Shown piece by piece: positions 56,457 through 64,000 of a DNA stretch of 64,000 nucleotides (positions are counted from its first letter, which is position 1; each line of letters begins with the position of its first letter). The DNA comes from Ciona savignyi. Lineage: Eukaryota; Chordata; Ascidiacea; Phlebobranchia; Cionidae. A model generated the notes under the pieces. That model was not told the DNA's origin. It made no database searches and worked only from the letters and a program-made list of their open reading frames with translations. The DNA is taken from the NCBI GenBank assembly GCA_000149265.1, contig CH002867.1, positions 1 to 64,000 of the forward strand, written 5' to 3'. The translations under genes were made by a program, and so were the position numbers.

Positions 56457-57859
56457 CAGGGGTGGGCAACCTTTCTCGGCCTGGGTGCCAAAATCGGCTA
56501 AAATTAATGGAAAAATCCTTCCGCGTGCCAACTAACAATTCGTGAAACTATTTCTTTTTTATTCTTAAAGGTGCCTGGTTTGAAAAAATGATTTATTTAA
56601 ATTAACCAAAATAGTGAAAACACAATATAACAAAACATTCACAATAAACTTTCTCAAAAGGTTCAAGTTATATTTCTAAGAAAATATCAGTTTGAATAGC
56701 TTTAAATACATCTCGTACATCAGTTTGATGTTTCTTAGCTGATGGTCCTAACATTCGGTATAGGGACAAAAAAACGAAATAACTTTTTACAGCAGCGGTT
56801 CTCAAACTTTTAAAAAAAAATACGCAACAACGGTCCCCTAGCAATTTATTAAATGACTCACGGTCACCTCGAAAAATAGGCAAGTAAAACGAAAAAGTTT
56901 AGCAACGTTGAAATTCTAAAACAAAACATATTAACCCGGATGCACGGCTTAAGAAAAAACGAGACGCCTCTGACCTTGGCATTTTTTGAATGTTTACTCC
57001 TACTATAATAGGAGTTACTATTTTCCACTATAGTAGGAGTTTTGTACTTTTGAATTGCACTAATGTGACATCAAATAGCTGTGATGTCATAAATGCTTAT
57101 GTAGCCTGTAAGCTTTCATGACAAATTGTATTTGTTAAGTTGATTGGAAGAAAAGTTGCGTATTTTTTCAGAAGCGTCGTTTAAATTTTTTGGAAGGTGC
57201 TTCGCAGTCCCCAAAAGACCACGGACCACAGTTTGAGAACCGCTGTTTTACAGAATTTTTATTTTTACTGCAAAATAAGCAAGCGCTGTACTATTACTGA
57301 TAGAGCAAACCTTAGGCGGGTGAAAAAGTATGTTCAACGATGAATTTTTACACTCATTAACGCAATTCGATAAACGTAACGATGAGCTTATGTGAAATAA
57401 GTTTACCGGTCTTTTTATACTTGCCGAAATATGCATTTATGACCTTTACCGATACCGAATAACCTTACCGGTACATGGTACATCATGTTTAGCCTTATAA
57501 CATTTTGTATCTCAAATTGCTAACAAAAGTAACAAAATATTAACTACATCTGGTTGGCTGCACAAACGTACAAATTTCTCTCACGTCCGATTCGTCTGTG
57601 GCAGCAGGTTGCGAAATTTTCAAGCGGATTGTTGTACTCTTTGGTGTTTGTTGAGTAACAATAACACGGTAATAAATAATCAAATCCTCACAACTTACGG
57701 TAATAAACATTTTATACACGTGGCCAAAGCTCAAATAATACAACAACTTTTAAGTTATCTTTTTTAAGAGAAATGAATCTAATTTCCTTGAACCAGCGTG
57801 CCAGAAATACGAGCTCGCGTGCCAAGTTGGGCACGCGTGCCAGGGGTTGCCCATGCCTG
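56457..57859. mobile_element. hAT-type element (second copy), carrying a nested hAT
   Basis: Ends CAGGGGTGGGCAACC and GGTTGCCCATGCCTG. Flanks GTCTAGCT (56449-56456) and GGCTAGAT (57860-57867) form a worn 8-bp duplication. Inverted homologue of 23765-24730. Without the nested insert and its duplicate target it is about 942 bp, close to the 966 bp of the other copy. Confidence 0.85.
56793..57245. mobile_element. Nested 453-bp hAT MITE with perfect 8-bp duplication
   Basis: Ends CAGCGGTTCTCAAAC and GTTTGAGAACCGCTG are perfect inverted repeats. TTTTACAG occurs on both sides (56785-56792 and 57246-57253). No coding capacity. A TACTATAATAGGAGTTACTA / CACTATAGTAGGAGTTTTGT repeat lies inside. The empty site is preserved in the sister hAT copy at 24400-24407. 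Confidence 0.93.
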
Positions 57860-57988
57860 GGCTAGATATTCAGAAACCAAAATTTTGGATAATAAATCCA
57901 GGGGAATTCCCTGAAACCACGAAAAACTAAATCGGGCTGTTTTGGGAATTTAGCTTCATTTCAATACAGCGCTTAAAAAGAACTTTAG

Positions 57989-59634
57989 CTCTTTCCGTCC
58001 CAACTCGCCATATATCGCGAGTTGGTGGGAAAACATGGTATCCCGCGTTGCACATAAATGGGTGCAAAAAAACGATTTCTCCGCAATGCGTAATGGTAGA
58101 GACCTTAGCTATGGCTCATTCGATCAAGGAAACCCTTTAATTTATTCTGTGTAATTTTCGTGGAGAAATATTAAAAATGCGAGGAGTGATAGCCTTTTTT
58201 TTTCAAGGCTTCGCCTCTTATTTCTATCGATTTTACACGAATTTACACGTGACTAACTCAGCCAATAGGAGTTGTGTTAACTTGCGGAGAAGCTCTTTTT
58301 GTCAAGCAAGTCTTTCTTTACATTCTCTGTGAATTTCGTGCCGTTGAGATAAAAAGGAGAGAGCGTTGGTGACGTTTTCGCTACAGGCGGTATACGCCGC
58401 GTGTTCACCAAAGCATGAACCCAGCTGTGCCTGCTGAGAGCTCGATAAAGAAAAAGGCGGTGAGACTAGTTCCCTGTGCACAAGCTGGCGGTAAGAGCAA
58501 TGGTTGGAGATACAGAAACGTGTTTTTATTTTGTCATTGCAGAAATTGTGTAAAAGAACTTACTAACGAAACGCTTTTATCTGTGTTGTTGTAGGTTTCT
58601 TGTAAACACAAACGTAAATAGCATAGGAATAAAACCTTCAGTATTGATCTGTAATGAGTAGAGCAGAGGATATTAATAATTGAACACTTATATTCAGTAT
58701 GTTTATAACTGGAATGTTTTCAGGTTACACTTTCTGATGATGACGACAGTGAGGTCGAATTTGTAGATGAAATCTGTAGTGACACAGATGTGACAGAATC
58801 GCCAAGTGAGACTAATGATGACAACATGCCATCTCCAGCTTCCCCACCTTTTAGGCATGCAAGAAGAGGAAAACCTTAATCTCCAAGATGGCAATTTCTG
58901 GAGGAACTGGTAACAACCAACAAAATTGCCCCCAAAATCAGGAGGCAACTTCATCCACTCAGCAAGGACCAGCAAGTTGACTCATGGGGCGTCATTTTGT
59001 AAGCTGGCTGTCTGTAGACCACCAAAAATCTTGTGTAGTGTGCAACCAGAAGTCAATGAATGCATCAAAGAGACACAACACAATGAAAATATAAAAGATA
59101 TAGCTTCTGGTGCGAGCGAATGTGCCCTGCTTTGAAGAATATCATACAATTCAAGAATATTGGAAATAGTATTTGTGTTTGTTTGCTTTTGTATGCATTT
59201 TTTACACTTCCTTTACTGGTCTTTTTATACTTTTCACTGTTTTAGTTCTCAAAAACTCTAAATTTTCCTGATTACAAAAACTATTAGACAATCTACATTC
59301 CAATTTTCATATCATTTGGGCATACCAATAATTAGTGAGTATTATTTCATTTGTCAGTGCACCTCAAATTTTTCAAAGTCGAGCAGAATTTTCTTTACAT
59401 AAAAAGTGGTGTTCACTAAAGTTTACATAATATATTCTTTATTGAAGGTAGATTCCAGGTGTGCGGTTTGTTTAAAAGAGGGATAAATTATCTTTCCAAC
59501 CATACTAAATATTAAATCATAGCATAAACTTGTTAAAACTGTGCTAATTTGAAAATGACCAAAAATTGTAAAAAACACTGCGGGACAGCATGTTTGAATT
59601 GTTTTGAAAATGCATTTGGCCGGGAGTGAAAGAG
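57989..59634 (+). mobile_element. piggyBac element B, 1.65 kb, internally deleted
   Basis: Termini CTCTTTCCGTCCC and the inverted GGGAGTGAAAGAG. Flanks are TTAG (57985-57988, a mutated TTAA) and TTAA (59635-59638). The subterminal palindrome is CCAACTCGCCATATATCGCG plus AGTTGG. Coding remnants lie at 58724-59169. The uninterrupted host site is TTAA at 45011-45014 in composite copy 1. Confidence 0.88.
58724..59169 (+). pseudogene. piggyBac transposase remnant: acidic N-terminus joined to the Cys-rich C-terminus
   Basis: After a TTTTCAG acceptor the frame reads VTLSDDDDSEVEFVDEICSD, then PSPASPPFRHARRGKP (stop at 58880), an acidic N-terminus usual for piggyBac. From 59026, KSCVVCNQKSMNASKRH and then VPCFEEYHTIQEYWK (stop 59167-59169) are the C-terminal Cys-rich domain with some Cys lost. 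The whole catalytic domain is deleted. If expressed, it could only bind DNA or partners (inference). Confidence 0.65.
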
Positions 59635-59892
59635 TTAATTTAAAACATTTGTGGTGAAATGTTCGTAAATTTAAGACGTTTATTTTTTTCCAACTACACA
59701 TGGAAAATAAGTTTGGTTTGATAACAACTATGGGACCCATGCGTTTATGCTCGCAGAAACAAACTTACATACTCAGCAGTGTATAAAATACAAAATGTGG
59801 TTAGGGACCCCCTGTAGCATGAATGAATATATGGCATACAACAGGTGTTTTACAAATAGTGGTGGTTAAACACGTGGTTGACACTCTAGTTT

Positions 59893-60090
59893 TAATCGTT
59901 TTAACGATAGATATGTTAGGGGAGGGTCCCTTGTTTGATTAATGCTTAATATATCGTTACTGATCACTGGCGTTTTTTGTAAATTTAATTTCTGATCCGA
60001 TATTAATTCGTATTTATAGAGTTCGGTAAATATTTCTTATCGTAAGGTCATCGGCGTACTGTTTGTTCAGTTTTTGTGCATAGTATGGGG
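59893..60090 (-). pseudogene. LINE#5 reverse transcriptase fragment
   Basis: Contains a YADD-coding stretch (AACAGTACGCCGATGACCTT on minus) and, in another frame, ELYKYELISDQKLNLQKTP, aligning with LRKYELASGQKLNTNKTQ of LINE#1. It precedes the C-terminal part at 55290-56200, so the two were continuous before the composite repeat landed. Confidence 0.6.
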
Positions 60091-60424
60091 CAAGACGTAT
60101 GCAAAGTAAAGTTTTAATTATAAAGATTTCACTATTAACACTCAACAAACGTCACACTGCAGTAGCTTAGGTAGACCAAATGTGGTTGGTTAGTCTAAAA
60201 TAAATTAGTTTAAGCAGTTAAAGGGTTAATAATCATTAGCTGAAAGCTTGAGCGTGATGCAAGAGCAGAGAACAGAAGATTAAGCAATAAAAACAGGATA
60301 AGAGTAAGTGAGAGAACGTGGAGAAGGGGGATACTAGTCACAGAGCAAACACGGTAAAGCAAAGGGGTAAAACAATTGTGGAAATGTGGCACAGAGAGTG
60401 AGAAAGCGTACATCACCTTTCTTT

Positions 60425-60640
60425 CAGTCAGTCGAGAGGTTGCAAGATCGAAACCAGCCGCAGGCTAGTTAGTTGCGTCCTTGGGCAAGGCACTTAGCGG
60501 ATGTCGTCTGAACCTGGTGGATCAATGGGTGGAACTAAAAAACCAGCAACGTCTTATTCAAACTTTAACATCACACTGCAATTGCTTTGGTAACAGGACA
60601 GTGGCCACGAGTTATCAGATGATAACCGTGTATAAAATCG
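60425..60640 (+). mobile_element. tRNA-derived SINE copy
   Basis: GTCGAGAGGTTGCAAGATCG, then AAACCAGCCGC (B-box region), TTGCGTCCTTGGGCAAGGCA, CTTAGCGGATGTCGTCTGAA, and GTTATCAGATGATAACCG at the end. Same family as 51045-51292. Confidence 0.65.
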
Positions 60641-60954
60641 TTTAATGTAATTTCCGCACCTGCAAGGATCGAAATTACACATATATCTATATATAAAAGT
60701 TTCTGTTAAATGGTAAATTACTGATTAGTAACCTGGAATCCTGGATGGAGTAAGTAAACCTACCCAAACTTTTAACAATGGTTAATTATTAAAAATGCAG
60801 ACACTAATCCCAAAACAATTAAATGTAAACGGATTTATAACGGCTTACTTATGAGAAGACTGTAGAGACTGCTGTCCTTAAAGCACTTCTTTGTCTTTTT
60901 TCTACCCAGTCCAAGAATATTGGACAGCCAACAACTCCTTGGTAATAAAAAGCT

Positions 60955-61768
60955 TTATAATAAATCTTCTAATACAGAGGAACGTATATTTTTGCTGTCC
61001 ACTTTTCTTCCAAGGCCTTTAAAATCCTAAAAAAAGAAATATATATATAGAAATTAAAGATTAAAAAATACTTGAGTACAGTTAAATACACTCAGATAAG
61101 TTCCGGTAAGCATCATACCACAACAGGTCCAAAATTCCCAGATAAAAGCAAATTCCGATTAACGTGGTTTTACTTACATTAAATTGATCTATTGTTGCAG
61201 CAAGTTCTTCCTCGGTACCAGTAGGTTAAAATGTGAAAGGCTTCTCCTTCACAAGTGAAACACACATGAATGAGAGCATGTACCGCTTCTTTAAGACTTA
61301 TTTGTTTTAGGCATGTCTGGGTATTTGAATTAATTTTTTCAATCGTGGCTCGCATGCTCACGATATGAAATATATTGGCGGTATTATCTGACCGCTTTAT
61401 TTCCCTTATTTTTTTGGGTGGTGTCCCAACCAATGATGAAGTGAAGGATCTGTAAATATTAAGCAGTATTATCTAAGAATTATTGCGGAATGGGCACATC
61501 AATAATAAACTGTACGGTACATGGAGTTATAGGCTACCTACCATACTCTATTATGTATACCAGTTTTTGCATGACCATACAGATAGATGATTTACAAAAG
61601 CCTACCCTACCTTTTAGGATTCATTTTCTTAACTACCGCTTGTACCGGTAGAGTGTCTTGTTGAGGTACCGGTAGTGGAGCTAGAGAAATACGCTCATCC
61701 TCACTATCTGATCCAGCAGAAGATGTAGACACATTTCCAAGCCTTGTATGCCTGCCTTCTTTATGCAT
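60955..61768 (-). CDS. Small spliced gene, possible DUF4806-like accessory of the CACTA-like element
   Basis: Exon 61611-61768 starts MHKEGRHTRLGNVSTSSAGS and is Ser- and acid-rich, with donor AAAAG|GTAGGG. Exon 61178-61449, after acceptor TTTACAG, continues SFTSSLVGTPPKKIREIKRS and ends RSI at a stop, one or two bases before a GTAAGT donor. In another frame the end reads TGTEEELAATIDQFN, and a possible third piece (60955-61028) gives DFKGLGRKVDSKNIRSSVLE. A frameshift is therefore likely. The layout resembles the middle of DUF4806 proteins, but this is weak. It lies downstream of the transposase on the same strand. Confidence 0.4.
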
Positions 61769-62383
61769 CTTTCATACGAGTCTATGTCATAAGGAAATAT
61801 AAATAATAATATTGTTTTTTAGTATTACAGATAATTGATATTAAAAGATTATGTGAATCACGTCGAACGAATAACACATATTTATATATTTGTTAGTAAA
61901 CTCAAAAAAAAAAAAAAAAAAACCATGTATTGAAACAAAAACTTACTAGCTTGACACAAGATCTTGCATTTATATGCCTTCCACCCGTCACTCGGATGCA
62001 CCTTATCTTTTGCCATCTGTGAAACGCTACTATTTTTTGTTGGCCATAGACAGGTGTGTTGTTGTCCACCATCCAGCTTTTGTGAACCGCATCAGACGTA
62101 CGACATAGGTTGAAAATTTTAATATATGTATGTACCTGTTTTAGACAAATATGTAAAAATAACACCACTGCCAAGTGCAAGTTATCAACAAAGATCAAAA
62201 TACTGCATGAGTTATAGACTCATTAAACTCAATTACATTATAACAATCAATGATTATTAAACACTTTAAAAATTTCAACCTCTGAAAAATAAATTGCTTT
62301 AGAAAACAGCATCTTAATATCCGCATATTTTTGAACAACAAGGTACCTACAATTATTACATTCAATTAAATCACATACTTTAG
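61769..62383. other. Interval between transposase and accessory gene
   Basis: Contains a poly-A tract at 61903-61922. The 61902-62198 ORF on minus (SDAVHKSWMVDNNTPVYGQQ) could be a further exon of the same transposon, but I cannot assign it. Confidence 0.3.
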
Positions 62384-63849
62384 CTATGCATTCATTATAT
62401 CGAACAGTGTAATCAGCCATGGATTTTTAACATTTATAACACCCTTTTTGTAATGAACAACATTGCATTCCTTAAAGCATTCCAGTTCGACACCAGTGTC
62501 AAACGAGCTAAAGAACTTGCCAGCGTGAGTAGTAAACTTTAACTTAGTACTCGTTACGATATTAACGTTTTCGTGAAAGACATGAGAAGCAATTTGTTCA
62601 AGTGGCTTGTATCCAGACCGTACACAATTTTTTAAAACACCAAGATAACTTTCAAACGGAAAGCAATTTACATAATCCAGAGAACCATATAACTTAAAAT
62701 CTTCAACTAAATGAATGATGTTGTGCACGTTATATGAAAGGAACCCTTTACGTACAGCGATATACATTCACTTAAAAATTCAACAAGATTCTTATGACAA
62801 ATACCAATGACACTTTTATTACTATGCTGGAACAAAAGAAAACGCATTGCAACACTAAATTTAAAAAAAATGTCTGTATCTCTTCTTGTCCAACACATCC
62901 CGCCTTCCTAGAACAGCAACACCAGCATATAGCAAAAACAATCTCAATTCTGATGCTTTCCAATAAGCCACCTTAGATATTGGCCGCATTTTTCAATTAA
63001 ACTCACTTGGAATAAATGTTTGGATCTCTTGCATAGCCACATTGAAACTTTTTTATGGCAGATGACGACAGCTTTGCATGGTTTTGCCTAAAAATATTTT
63101 TAAATAATAAAAAAAATGGTAACAATAAAATAAACAGGTCTGCAAGTCATGAAATTCATCCAAAATTAACCATCCGAACATAGGAACTCAATAGAAAAAA
63201 CGCAAAAATACGGGAAAAAACAACAAATGGAAACGACATGGCAAAACAACATAAATACCTTTTAACTCCTTTCCACCACATCAGTACTCTCTTCATAACC
63301 CCTAAACAGCATAGGTGCATATAATTCAAGGGATCCACCCACCATGTTGACACCAAATGTAGATAAAACAGATGTATGTTCCTTTGTGATGATTCTTGTC
63401 TGTTTGCTTGACAAAATCATCATAATCTGTTTGTGTTCCCTTACAGTTTGTTTTCAAGAAGCAAACATGTCTTGATAGGTTATCATGCACACCATGCACT
63501 GTGCAGCGTTCGCAGCTGTTATAATCAGAATGCAGTTTAATACATTTTAATGAGCTCCGGGCTGGTGCATCACACACAAAAATTCCATTACTGGCTAATT
63601 CAAATATTTTGCCATTGCAAACTATGGGATTACTTCGGAGGTTATCCATATCATTCAAAAAATCCGACAAGAAAACTGCTGGTGGTGGCATCTCTCTATT
63701 GCTTGATTTCTCCGTACTGTATAAATACCTGCGCTTAATGGTCTCATTTGCAGTCTGTAAATGGTAACTAAAATTGAATATATTTTAAAATCTGGAGAGT
63801 GGCGGAACAGAAGCAACCCATCAATATTTATAACAAGGTGATATTTCAC
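62384..63849 (-). pseudogene. CACTA/EnSpm-like transposase, multi-exon or broken
   Basis: From 63849: YHLVINIDGLLLFRHSPDFK; 63691: FLSDFLNDMDNL, then DAPARSSLKCIKLHSDYNS with CERC; 63356: WWVDPLNYMHLCCLGVMKRV; 62767: FLSYNVHNIIHLVEDFKLYG, then CFPFESYLGVLKNCVRSGYK. This order (IDGLPLFKSS; DAPAR.FLKC..H.GY..CERC; D.MH...LGV.KR; S.N.H...HL..D....G.L....FPFE.YL..LK..VR....PLEQ) is that of a widespread animal transposase family related to plant CACTA (Transposase_21/DUF4218). Pieces lie in several frames with possible introns. The N-terminus is beyond the window. No terminal repeats are visible. Confidence 0.65.
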
Positions 63850-64000
63850 AGTTCCTTATAAGTGCCCATAAAAATGGAGTAATAAATCTTTTAAAGATTT
63901 TGTCCAGTTCGCAAAATGCACCTATTTCCCCCCTTCCACAGCCCTGTGTAGTTTGGGGTTTGGAAATAAAGTGTTGTAAGTTTTTGGCAACTCACTATGT

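Larger units (their letters stand above)
56240..59890 (-). mobile_element. Composite dispersed repeat, copy 2, carrying a hAT and a piggyBac
   Basis: Inverted relative to copy 1 (44768-46235): it starts at 59890 with TAGAGTGTCAACCACGTG and ends at about 56290-56340 with GTCCCATTTTTCCAAATGGGAC. It has one unit of the 337-bp repeat. Its own sequence is 59639-59890, 57868-57984 and 56240-56448. The rest is two later insertions. It sits inside LINE#5. Confidence 0.7.

Overview
The window looks like a repeat-dense piece of an invertebrate animal nuclear genome. An ascidian tunicate close to Ciona is my best guess. The support is a 53-bp intron in a glycogen-branching-enzyme fragment, tRNA-like SINEs, and a 15/16 match to the Ciona trans-spliced leader as I remember it. 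No search was run, so the taxonomy is inference. No intact host protein gene is visible. Almost everything is mobile DNA or satellite, and a run of 100 N (11099-11198) marks a scaffold join.

The central observation is at 1-18453 and again at 39879-40793. Pieces of tandemly repeated U1 snRNA genes (about 162-nt gene, about 415-bp spacer) are interrupted by APE-type non-LTR retrotransposons (LINEs). Each insertion lies in the stem-loop I loop of U1, around nt 22-37, in the same orientation as U1. LINE#1 (1-5884) and LINE#2 (6476-13353) belong to two clearly diverged subfamilies but sit at the same site. LINE#3 (13937-18453) and LINE#4 (39883-40171) carry the same 3' junction. LINE#2 is close to full length: ORF1 with zinc knuckles, ORF2 with endonuclease, reverse transcriptase and a terminal zinc motif, a poly(A) tail, and a 12-bp target duplication. 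A U1 fragment at 40723-40793 keeps the uninterrupted target. I know of U2-, 5S- and tRNA-targeting LINEs, but not of an established U1-targeting one.

Other regions. 14589-17038 is a hAT transposon with a ZMYM1-like transposase inside LINE#3. 18470-20335 is a SINE plus an AGATCT-containing minisatellite, and its first kilobase is repeated inverted at 40815-41826. 21440-23600 is a satellite with a unit of about 190 bp. 23765-24730 is a hAT element. 29003-31223 is a Harbinger-type non-autonomous element. 35358-35543 is a P-element transposase scrap. 35790-37093 and 50340-52180 are two broken copies of a gene for a replication-initiator-like protein (HUH endonuclease plus helicase motifs). 37530-39878 is a Kolobok-like transposon with long terminal inverted repeats, a THAP domain and a P2RX7-C-like domain. 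42148-49480 holds a minisatellite, piggyBac, hAT and Harbinger remnants, a composite repeat with 337-bp units, and a DUF7869-like remnant. 55290-60090 is an old LINE split by a second copy of the composite repeat, which itself carries a piggyBac and a hAT that has a second hAT nested in it. 60955-64000 is a CACTA-like transposase with a possible accessory gene.

Together this reads as a heterochromatin-like or array-edge segment built by nested insertions. Several insertion histories can be read directly, because matching empty sites survive elsewhere in the window.
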